Assembly (NCBI GenBank): GCA_963277665.1
Contig: OY728137.1
Coordinates: forward strand, 1,172,198,670 to 1,172,262,669
DNA from: Viscum album
Taxonomy: Eukaryota > Streptophyta > Magnoliopsida > Santalales > Viscaceae
DNA: 64,000 nt
Direction of reading: 5' to 3'
Positions within the stretch are counted from its first letter, which is position 1, and every line of letters starts with the position of its first letter. Under the pieces are notes generated by a model. The model saw only the letters and a program-made list of their open reading frames with translations. It ran no database searches and was not told the origin of the DNA. Shown here piece by piece: positions 50,001-61,129 of this stretch. A program made the translations under genes and the position numbers.

Positions 50001-53000
50001 TTTATTCATAAATAAGAATGCCATAATGGTGTGGGTTTGAATATTTTGGGTGAATAAAGTATGTGTAGGGTACTAAAATGGGGTCCTAGTTCCCATTATT
50101 GATTGTGTGTTACATGGGAATCATGTCATTAATGGGATTGTGAGGGTTGGGTGCCAAATTCATTGACCAGAAGTATGGGAGAATTTATAGTCTAATATAA
50201 TTTTTATAAATAAATAAATGGTTGCTAATAGTTCATTTGATGTTTTTTTAATTTAATTGAATAAACTTCCTTGAAATGATTTTAGTTATAGTAAATCCCC
50301 CACCTGCTTAGAATTAGTGTTGATCATGATCAAAAGGATAATATTATGTGGACATAGAGACATTATCATGATGGTGGCCTGAACTTGAGCTCACACATGG
50401 GTTGTAGAAGAAGGGTGTATGTGTTAATGAAGACATTGGGTGTGTGTGAATAGAAATAGGGTCTTGGACATCTGTAGATGAGGGTAGAATATAAAATGTA
50501 ATGGTACAGAATTTCTACTAATGAAAACAACAGTAATTTGGGATATGTATTCATTATGGCCCCCTTTATAATCAATAGTTCCCAGGCTAATTAAGGAATA
50601 TATCTCTCACCCTACTGAGTCCTGCTGATTAGATCACCCTCTTCTTTCTAAGGATATATCATATAATAGATAAATTATTTATGTCTAATAACCACTTTTG
50701 TTTCATAGTATCATTATTTTATGTTGGGAATTATCCAAAGAATACTCTTATTTGGATCAAAAAGTTGTTTTATAGAATATAATATTGGAAATAAATGGCT
50801 AGTAATGAAATATTTTGGATACTAAATAACATGTGTGTCATCAATTTGGAGGTCAATCCCGGTGTGTAGAAATGGTGGTCTTATTTACCTATTATGAGTG
50901 GCATGATGATTAATATCTAATGTTTCTATATCAATTATAATGAATTTATATGTGATTGGACATCAATTCCCCAATCAATCTTCCTCTGGTTGATGCTTCA
51001 ATGAAATTGTCCTTATAATTTTATCTATTGTTGACCAAATATTATAAAGGATCAACAGTTACATGAACTATCCCATTAACATGTGGACCACCATTCAAAT
51101 ACAAGAAATAATTATATAAAAAGCCAATTTTTAGAGGATATTTCATCAAAATATATGCTATTACTAATGAGGGAGAAGTTTCTAGTGCTATGGATAACCA
51201 AATGTCCAAAGATGCAAAATCAAGTTCTGAATTGAATTAATTAATTTTCAAGTTAGTTTATCGGGTTAAATTTCCTCATTTCATTATAGTAATGTAGGAA
51301 ATGAATATGTAGACTAATATTCAAACACAAAACCTCCCAAGGTGACTTCCATCTAATATGTTCATGAAACTCATATTGATCTAACTTCTACAATGAAAGA
51401 CCCGCCTAATATCGGTGTTCTAGATTGAGTTCCAATCATATCATTACCAATAACTCTAAACACATATTTAATGGGAACCCTTGTCATAGATTATATTCAT
51501 GTCCCATTATGGTAAGAAATCACCAGTGTTGAGTCCATCTATATGAATCGAATGATACATGAAAATGTTTAGAAAAAACTTCATGCCTCTATTATTTAGT
51601 TTCCTTTTTCTGAATTGGGGTACAAGGAAGATAACGATTTACAAATTTTTTGGGATCTATAAACTGGAGAATTCAACTTCAAATTATCTTATATGATCTA
51701 GTAGAATAATATCTCTATCTAATATTGAATAGGGGATTTTAGAAGAGAGTATTGTGCATCCAAAATATTATACCATCCTATAGAAATAGTGGGGTGGATC
51801 ATACTATAGACGAATTAATAAAATGATGGTAAATCATGCCTTTCAGATTGGATGGTTACTGAAATACTAGAAATAGATATATGAAAGGACAAAATAATGG
51901 AAACTGAATAAAAAATTGATACCTTCATGATGAAATATCATGAACCAATTATACAGATCAAGAAATTATATCAATTAGCTGAGGATGGTACTACCAAAAA
52001 ATGATATTTTCTAAAATCCATTTTAGTTTTCGATCAAAAAATAGATGACATACAATATCTAATTATCTATATCTAATTATAGGTTTCTTTTCATGTTTTA
52101 TTAATCTATTTTAAATTTAACATGGGAATAAGTTGTCTTGTGGATGTCTTCCCTTATTTTTTTTAATATTAACAAAATTTCTATCTGGAATAAATATTGA
52201 TTTAATTTAAATGACATGAATCATATATCATCATTAGAGATTAATTTTGATAAAATTTTAATGTCAAGAAGAAATAACCAATAAATTAATAAAACCCATC
52301 AAATCAACATATGGTACTGTAGTATAAAAACCATAATTTTAAAAAACATATGTATTTTATTATATGATTTAACCATTCTATTTTATCTAAGGACTTTACT
52401 CTAGGATTTGTATTATTAGGATAGATAAGGAATATAAGTATCATCCATACAATATTTGGTTAACCAATTGGATAGAAGATTTAATGGTTCTTATTTCCTC
52501 CTATAATGGTTCTCTTGGAAAAATATTGGTGATATGGATATGAAGTGCATGTATCCTCAATTTAATAAAAGGTTCATAAATTTTTTATTGAGAGAAAGAG
52601 TGTCTTAGTAAAATCAACACATGAAGGATGTTTTGTATGGCTGGTTTAATTGTCATGATGGGTTCAAATAATATGAAATTATGTCAGTTAGAATTTTAAT
52701 CAATTAAGATAAACAAGTATATATGGGGATGGAATGATTCTCTAACATTTTATTGGATTTGTAGGCCCAGTGAAAATAGATTAGATTTTAAATGGGTAAG
52801 ATATAGGTCCCTATGTGGGTTATTTATTTTTTTTATTTTTCACTGTATAATTTTCTTCTTCCATAGGGGATTCTCAAAGATAATAGGCAAAAAAAATTCT
52901 TAGTATTACCTATATTGATATTAAACCTTATAAGTAAAATGTCTCTTACCTTTGGAAATTTAAGGTCTTCAAACTTAGTCTTCGAAGGGGTGATGATTAT

Positions 53001-55154
53001 GAAATATAGTTTTGAATAAAAGATAATGTATTTTATACAACCTCAAAGGCAGTGTGAATGTTTTTTGTGGTCATGGTTCTTTGACCAATGTATAGAAATG
53101 AAACAATACAAATTGTGGTTGGTGAGTAATAAAAAACTCATCATATTTGAATAGGGGATGAGAGTAAAGTAAATTTTAAGCATAATTTTTTGAATCGAGA
53201 GATAATAAAATGATAATAGATGGGTTGGGAAAATTATTCACCATGTTTGAATGATATTATTGTTACCATTCCATTAAACAAACATGTTGAATAAAATTAA
53301 TGATCATAATATAATGACGGCTTCTACTACAATGTTGTTGAAGGTGCATGTGTTTATAGGATCCTTTATGTAAGATGGGTATATGTATTTTGTGGGTTAT
53401 ATATGGGTCATATTTATGGATTATTAATAATTATCAAAAAATTGGTTACTTTGGGATTTGATATACTCATTATTAGTATCCAGTAATGTATTTTTGGATA
53501 TTTAAATTCATAAGTGAAAAATATTTTTATATGATAATAATGTCAAAAAGTAAATTGGAGTAATCCAATATAGAACTGAGTACAAATAGATCATTATAAA
53601 ATATTATTAGGTAATAGAATTAGATTTGGTAAAGTGGTTAGTTCTAGAAAAAGTGGTTTATAATTATATAGATATCCTATTAGAATATATCCTTTTATAG
53701 TTTTAGAAATAATATGTGTCATCCTAATGTAAATTCAATTTTAAAAAATATAATATGAATAAAGAGACTATATGTTGTCAGGGGGTAAACAGTGATGAAA
53801 ATTATGAATAACCTCAAGATTGATGACTGACACCTCACTATAAATCCTAATATAATATAAATCTAGCAACACATATAGTTAGAAAGGTTATTTTTACAAA
53901 TTTGGATCATATATTGAAAAAAATAAAAAAAATCATCCTAGTTTCCAACCATTTGAGGAGACTCGACATGAATTAGGGAGGACCTGAACTCTATAAAAGA
54001 ATGGGGAATTAGGCTGAATGATTTTTTATGCACTTGAATGAGATATCTAAGTTTTACTTTATTTATTTTGACAATAAATATAAGGCCGCATTCATTTTTT
54101 TTGGAGAAAGGGAGAAATATTTATGAAGTGTAGGGTTATTAAAGGAAACCCAATATGTATAAGAAATACTATAAACTAAGAGAACATAGATGTATTTGGA
54201 GATTTTATCATGTGGAGTGGATGATATACCGGGTTGTTTTTTAGTTTAGGTGGTAAGGACCTTTATTTGGCATAGTTTAATATCATACAACCAATAATTT
54301 TTCATTTTTTAGTTTAAGGTCATTTAAATATGACAGGGTTCCATGAAATTTAATTTCATATAACAAAAACAATATAAATTTTAATTAAATGTCATATATC
54401 AATGAATTTACTATAATGAAGTTTATGTAATTATATCCATGACCTAGTTCAGTGTAATTTAATGTCATATGATTGTGATAATATACTATACAATTTAAAT
54501 TCTTGTAATGAGGACTTTAATTACATGAATTTTAAGGCCATGAAATTATTAACACATAAACCATCGACATGTTTCATAATGTATTTATTAATAAATATTG
54601 CATTGGTGGGGAGAATAATATTTTTTATATTTATTATAATTAGGGAGTATGATATATTATTTTTAACCTTCTATATGATGTCATATTTTCCCCATTTTTC
54701 TCAAGCTTCAAGGTTTTATTCCTAGGTATCATTGGTGTTCTCAATGCTAATAATATTTCTCCATTAATTAAATATTAAATGTAATCCTTGAGTTTTAATG
54801 CCCGTAAAACCTGGATTTAATAAAAATTAATGTTGTGAAATCTGTGCAACCTTTTCTCTTCATGTATTTCATGTTTATAATGTTAGATTCGGGAAATTTT
54901 ATATTTAATCAATTGAACAAAAATGTTTTCTTGAAATGAAGTTTCTAAACTTATATGGGAAAGACTACTTAGATATTATATACTAGTTAATATGGTTTTT
55001 CTTGTATTGATGTCTGAGTAGTAGTGAGATAAGAAAATAAATCATGCATAAAATTTTCATTCAACGTATTCATACAATTTTCACCATTTTGTGCAGTGTT
55101 TTTGAAATATTATAATTGAATGTATCTATTTTTCAATTTTAGTTTTTTATGGTA
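47051..55154. other. AT-rich stretch without an assigned feature
   Basis: Long decayed region with only short open frames. It should include the rest of the E2 3' LTR, the displaced end of the E0 LTR and any body of LTR-C, but I could not place them. A pair of 33-bp repeats lies at 48061-48212. A TATA-like CTCTATAAAAGAATGG is at about 53991, and several TAATGTCATATGA-like words lie between 54280 and 54480; similar words recur at 57250-57540. Confidence 0.4.
48061..48212 (+). repeat. Two copies of a 33-bp repeat, 118 bp apart
   Basis: GTGTGCCTCCACATACGCCA at 48061 and GTGTGCGCCTCCCCATACGC at 48179 both continue into CATAGGATTCTGAC. High similarity in an otherwise decayed region. Confidence 0.8.
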
Positions 55155-55520
55155 TTATGAGTTATTGGGAAAAAAACTATCTGAATATGGATTCATCAAT
55201 ATGGATGTATAGAAACATGTTTCATTGTCTACAAATGTATGTGGAACTCCAAAAATAGTGATGATATAGGAATTCAAAAAATCAATCATAACCTTTATCT
55301 CTACCTCCATTATTGTCATTGATTTATCCCATTTGGAGACAAATTTGTTAGTATTAAGGATAAACATGAACTCACAAATACTGGTAGCCTGGTATGAACT
55401 TGTGAAAAAAATCCCCCAAAACAGAAAATATCCATTACTATATCATTGTGTACAATAAATATGAGGGTTTATTGATGTAATTATAGTTTATATAACAAGA
55501 ATGTAATTTCAATTTCAATT
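55155..55520 (-). pseudogene. Tat/Athila-like gypsy integrase fragment
   Basis: The open frame 55155-55367 on the minus strand reads FILNTNKFVSKWDKS, VMIDFLNSYIITIFGVPHTF and VDNETCF. This matches the non-chromoviral gypsy integrase core (FILVATDYFSKWVEA, VxxFLxxxIIxRFGVPxxI, SDNGTxF), including the catalytic Asp of DN. Upstream, in another frame (55370-55520), YINKP and WIFSVLGD match the NxIHxP and WPFSxWGxD region. This is the other major branch of plant gypsy elements from the chromoviruses elsewhere in the window. Confidence 0.75.
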
Positions 55521-55949
55521 CGACATAGTCATGTATCATTAAAATCTTGGAATAGCCAAGTTTCCTTTATTTTGTCAGAAGTCCTTAGTCCCTTTTTGAT
55601 GAGGAATGAAAGAGAAGGAATGTATATATTGTATGATTGTGAGGTTATCTCCTACAACAATTCATATGAGGAGGACCTAATCCAATCTCTATTTATAATG
55701 GATTTTGTGATAATTTAGACCATCATAAAGTAAAATAATTTCTAACTATTGATGGATCTTCTCTTTTCTATATTGATACATTTATAGAGCCATGTTTTGA
55801 TGATAATACACTATTGGAGCCATTAACTAGTTTTTGTGTCATCTATTAAAGATAAAGACCCCATTAAGATGTTTTGGTCACAACTTCATTTTTTTCTTTA
55901 TATCCTCACTTATACATATATGTAAATATCTATGTTGTGTGATTTGAAT

Positions 55950-56260
55950 GATAGATTCATTCTAATTAGGATCTATGAGGGTAGTGGTTGCATTATCCAA
56001 AGAATTAGCTCGAGTGTTGTGAAATCATAGAATATGGGTAATATTCATTTTGAGGAAAATTGTTTAACTAACTACCATACATAATTAATAAATGTTATCA
56101 AATTCTATTTCTAAATTCATAAATGAAATTGAATTTCATGACCCTTAGTTTCAAATCTTATTTGATGCCCAATTGATTAATAGGTATTTAAAATTATAAC
56201 TCCAACCCCATAGTGATTGAATAATGTAAGTGTTTATGATGCTTTCCCTAAGGATATCAT
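55950..56260 (-). pseudogene. Tat/Athila-like RNase H remnant
   Basis: Minus-strand reading gives EFDNIY, then ITHIL and FHNTRANSLDNATTTLID, resembling the end of Tat-lineage RNase H (FxxIxFxHIPRExNxLADALATLAS). It lies directly upstream of the integrase fragment on the same strand, as expected. Sequence decay is heavy. Confidence 0.5.
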
Positions 56261-56739
56261 GTTTCCTGCACCTCTGCCCAACATTATTGATTTATGAAGG
56301 TAGGAAACATCCATAAATTTAATCAGAGTTGTTCCATCCAATATCAAAATGAGATGATGTGATGTCTATTCCTCCTTCCTTAGATTACTAATTTGATCTA
56401 TTTGACGAGACCGGGTCTTCCTAACAGATTTGATTTATGTTTTTGACACAAGCTCTTAGTTTCATATCGATGTGGGTGTTGGTTGATTATGTCAGTTTTG
56501 TCTCAAGAGGGTAGAAACCTTCCTTCAGATGAGGTAGTAACATTGGGATTTTTAAGTAATTTTTAGATGTTGTTTTTTTGGACACCTATAATGTATACTC
56601 CTTTTAAATTCATAGGACTCTTATATATGAGGTGTCTTAGGAGTCTAATGTAAGGTATCCCATGTCATCCATGAGGTAGTTTATGCTAGGGTAATAATTC
56701 ATCTGAGAATTTTTAACTCATAAATACCATTCTTATTGC
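56261..56739. other. Unassigned spacer
   Basis: No recognisable domain. If the Tat-like element were intact, RT should lie here and beyond on the minus strand, but I could not read it. Confidence 0.35.
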
Positions 56740-56905
56740 ATGGGGTCAAGATTTAATATTGGGTCACAGGTTTAAAATATAATATGGATAGGTTGGTCAC
56801 AAGTTTAACTTCTTATTGAGATAGATGGGTCATAAGATTATCACATTTCGGTGATATATGGGTCAATGGTTTTACATATTACAATGATATTTGGGTGGTT
56901 ACTTT
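56740..56905 (+). repeat. Tandem repeat of about 33 bp
   Basis: Copies start at 56740 (partial), 56761, 56793, 56826 and 56859, with core (T)GGGTCA(C/T)AAG(T/A)TTA. It ends where the next array starts. Confidence 0.75.
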
Positions 56906-57155
56906 TTTCCCATTGGGGGAATCTTTCACATTATGGAATTGATTAAGAGTGTCCCCAAGGGGGAATATTTCACACTTTAGGTTGGGTAGAGTGTGTCCCC
57001 TAGGGAAAGATTTCAGATTTGTGTGTTGGTTAATTGTGTCCTAGAGGAGATATTTTACATCTTGGATTTGGTTATGTGTGTCCCCAGGGGGATAATATTT
57101 CTCACTTGGTATTTGGTTATGTGTGTCCATATAGAGGAAGATTTCATAGTAGGGG
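56905..57155 (+). repeat. Tandem repeat of about 43 bp
   Basis: Six copies with core GTGTGTCCCCAGGGGGAATA, then TTTCACACTT and GGATTTGGTTAT. Starts at about 56905, 56949, 56991, 57035, 57075 and 57121. Confidence 0.85.
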
Positions 57156-59222
57156 TTGCAGATATTGAACCTATGGGAGGTTTCTACATACCATGTCTAT
57201 GAGATAATAATTAAAACCCATGTATATCGATGTTTCATGTGGCAACATTGGTAAATGTAATTTAACATCATGTGACAATAATGATCGTGTCTGGGAAAGA
57301 GAATCATTGGGGGATGCTGTGGGGATTATGTGTTGAGGGTTCTTGGGGTTTCTAGTAGAAGGGTTCCATCCCATGGAGGGGGAGGAGTGTCATCCCATGA
57401 GGATCATACATTGGTCATCCTATGTTCATTAGGTATAGTAAGGTTATAGTTTTCCATTATGTTATAAGGAAATTGATGTGAAGGTAAATTTCATATGACA
57501 AGGATGTAAATCTATGAAGTTTTACATCATGAAACATAGAAGTGGATGAGGCTACACCCCGAGGGGGAATATGTTAAGATGAGAGGAAGATGTGAAAAAA
57601 TGAATCTCTACTGATATCGTTAATCCATTTAATTTGGTGATACCACCATTAGGGATTACTTATCCACTGGTCATATAACTCTTGGTGAGGCAAGTGTAGA
57701 CACCACCAAGGAGGAATGGAAATTTTGGGTCCCTATGTTTGGGTGCATATACATAGGATAAAAATGCATTAGGGTCCCTATTATTATGAGAAAATGGTTG
57801 GGTAATGGTTTCACTTCATGTATAATGGGAACAAAGTAAATTATAAGTGGAAATTTTCGGTCTCTATGTTAGGGTGTCTTTATTATATTAGATGAAAATA
57901 GTGTTTTTCAAGCTATGGCCTCTAGAAAAAGTCCCACACGTGGATTCAGGAGGCATTGGTGCATGAAAGATTTAGTGTTTCACACTACTTGGGGTTCCAT
58001 GAATGATTCTTCTCTTACACAAACATGACTATCTAAAAGAATTGTTGTGTGATGTATTATCAATATCAAGTGGATTCATGTTTGCTACCACATGATTTTA
58101 GTCATAAAAGTTCTAAATTTGAGATTTTATGGGATTTTTGTGTTGCGTATTATCGCAATTTAGTGGTTTGTGCGAATTAGGGTGGTGCTTCATCTTCTAG
58201 AGGTCCATCATCAATGTTTTTTGGGGAGGTTAATAATATAGAAGGAATCAATGGTTGATTTCATGCAACTTCAATATGGTTTTTCACAGTGTAATTCACT
58301 TCCCATCCCTTTATCAATGTGTCTTGATCGCAAAACATGTGGGGATCAATGTTTCATTTACCACACAACAGCTCGGTCATGAATAAAATGTATTACACCT
58401 AAAAAATCCCTTTAATATGTAGATTCCTAAACAATATTTTCAGTTTTAGGATTAAATATGGAACATTTATCTCCTGCATTTCCTTTATCACACATGTCCT
58501 TCACACACAAATATTCTTTTTTGAGAAAATTAATCCATTATTATGTGTAATCTACTCTTTGGCACCATAATGTTACTTTGGGGTGGGTCACATTCTTGAT
58601 TTATGAAGAAAATACTCTTTTGATTTTTGAGACATATTTTTACTAACAACTAATTCCACCCCCTAGAATCGGAGATATTAGAGAAACTAGAAAGTTTGGT
58701 TTCATGCGAAATGATGAAGTGGATGGTTGATTTCCATGTGGTCAAACAACGTTCTTCTTGGGTCGCACTTTATTGTAAACTCATGAATTCTAGTGGACCT
58801 ATGCCTATAATTAGTTTGATGGGACCATCATATGGTCACCTAACTTCTGTTCATGATAATTCATATCTCATGTGCAGAACTCATCATCTTTTCAAGAAAT
58901 CCCTAGTAATAGGCCATGATTTTTTCACAAACTCTCCTTATCACAAAATAACATCCATGATTTATCAAAATTTTGTGCAACCACCTCCCATACAGTGTGA
59001 TATAGTTAATTTTTGAAAACTGAACTCAATATTTCATTAACTAGTGTCTAATTCAACAAGTTGTTTAGAAATGGTTAGCACTGCTGATCAAGCTGTGACC
59101 GAAGCTTCCTTCATGGCCCAAGGGGTTGATATAGTAGGGAAGCCACAAATTCCATATTCCATAATAGATGTTTCTGATAACTGGGGATCTAGGTCCTATT
59201 GACTATTCCACCAAGGGTATAC
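57156..59222. other. Unassigned region with a short duplication
   Basis: No gene recognised. GGAAATTTTGGGTCCCTATG near 57719 recurs as GGAAATTTTCGGTCTCTATG near 57849, a 130-bp duplication. TGTAGACACC near 57697 resembles the LTR start of some Tat-lineage elements, but no partner was found. A 106-codon plus-strand open frame at 58696-59016 has no recognisable domain. Confidence 0.4.
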
Positions 59223-60764
59223 TATAACACCCCAAGCTTCCACGGTACGTTTCCCGTTGAATAATGTAATAGCTTGAATTATATGTAACTTCAAGATTCT
59301 AACACACACAGACCAATCAAACTAGCCGTTATGAACAGTAATACCAAATTTTTGAAATTTTATAAATTTTATCTTTCAAAATGGACTTCATTTTTGAATT
59401 TGGAATATCAAAATTATCTTAGGGTGGATTTTTGGTATTTTTCTGAAAACATTTAATTTTTTATGAATAGTTAATAAAACTGAGTTATTGTTTAAAACTG
59501 TCATTTTATTTACATAATTATTTATTTTATTTAAATTTATTTCAGGTCAAAATAGATACATAATACCTATATAAGTTCAATGTAATTCATTGGATTAAGT
59601 TTAAGATAATTTTAGATATATAAAAATTTTATTGAACTTTTTTCCGTCTTTTACCAACCTCCTTTGAGTATTTGCAAATTTATATAAAAAATAATTTTAC
59701 CTCTTCTGTGAGTTGAATTTCAAAAATCCTAGATAACCAGTTGATATCAATAAGTAAAATGTGGTTCAATAAGATGAAATTAATTTTTGGTGAATAGTAC
59801 CTTTTTACTTTTATTTACCACGTTAAAAATAAAATAGGGTAATTAAGGGTAAAATGACCTTTTTATTACCAAAACACATGTCCTAATTCTATTAGATAAG
59901 TCTAATTATACCAAATGAAACCTTAGGAATAAAATATGACCCTTTATGTCCACTTGGGTTAGATCTGGATAATTATTATTATTTAATTCAAAGAAGAGTT
60001 AAAACTGTTAAATTCAATGTTAAATAACTAAAACATTTTTACTATAGTGTTACATATAAGATTAATTACACTATAAATATTCATTAGAAAGATAAAAATA
60101 TTTCCTAAATAATGGTATTTTATATATATTTGTTAGACATTATATAATTAAATTTATTTATGACACAATGATGATGTAGAAATTACCATATTAATGAAAG
60201 ATTAAAATAATTGATATTATAAATATCCAAATAAATGCAATTTGAGACTTTATATAAATTAAACTAATTTTATAGGTCAATATGAAATATTAGGGTTGTT
60301 TAGATTAATTTTTTTTCTCATTAATAATGCTGTTATAAATTTAGAAAAAAAATACCAAAAAGAGTCAAAATTGACATAAAACAGTTTTTAAAACAAATAA
60401 TATATTATTAATTGATATTCTATTCCTGAAAATTTAAAGTTCATTAAAAAGACTTATTTAATGATATTTTTCTCATTAATAAACCACTTGGGGTTCTATT
60501 GGATGTATATAGTAAGTTTATTAACCGTATAATATACAAATAAAAAGAGACACGTTAAATGTCAAACTATTTAACTAAGAGTTAAATATAAAATATAAAG
60601 TTCTTATAGTGACCCAAAACTCTCTAAAACCTATTGGTTTAGTGTTTGTTGACCCTTAACCATATTATACTTTAAATATTTCAATTTTTATCCATCATAA
60701 ACCGAAAATAATTTTATTATAACAAAATATTTCTAGCTTTTTCTAATGTTCCCCTCACCACTCT

Positions 60765-60771
60765 TATAAAA
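60765..60771 (+). promoter_or_regulatory. TATA box of the right-hand LTR
   Basis: TATAAAA after CCCCTCACCACTCT, followed by a C10 run and a CT-rich leader. This is the best preserved of the three family B promoters. Confidence 0.65.
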
Positions 60772-61115
60772 GGGAACCCCCCCCCCTTCTCTCTAATTCA
60801 CACCTTCAAATCCATTTGGATCAGATATCCTCTACCCAAATACCATCTCAAATTTCCTCCCTTTATCATATAGTCCATCCTTTATTCATAAAGCCATTTT
60901 AAAGAGCCCTTTTTATCAAATCAAAACGAAGAACCCGAAGAAGAGGTAAATATTTCATCACCTCTTTCAATTTCTTTTCTTCTTCCACTTCCTCTTTCTT
61001 TGTTGCTTCCATTATGAAATAATAAAGCCTGTAACTTCTATATACTGTGACATTATTATAAATATTTCACAACCATATTCACTATTCTATCCATCCGTTT
61101 AAGGACATGTCACCA

Positions 61116-61129
61116 TACGTGCGCACGTA
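61116..61129. promoter_or_regulatory. 14-bp perfect palindrome in the family B LTR
   Basis: TACGTGCGCACGTA, followed by a GCCTCCAC...GTGGTG pair. Related GTGCGTGTAGACTACCACCT words occupy the equivalent place in the E2 LTRs. Confidence 0.75.
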
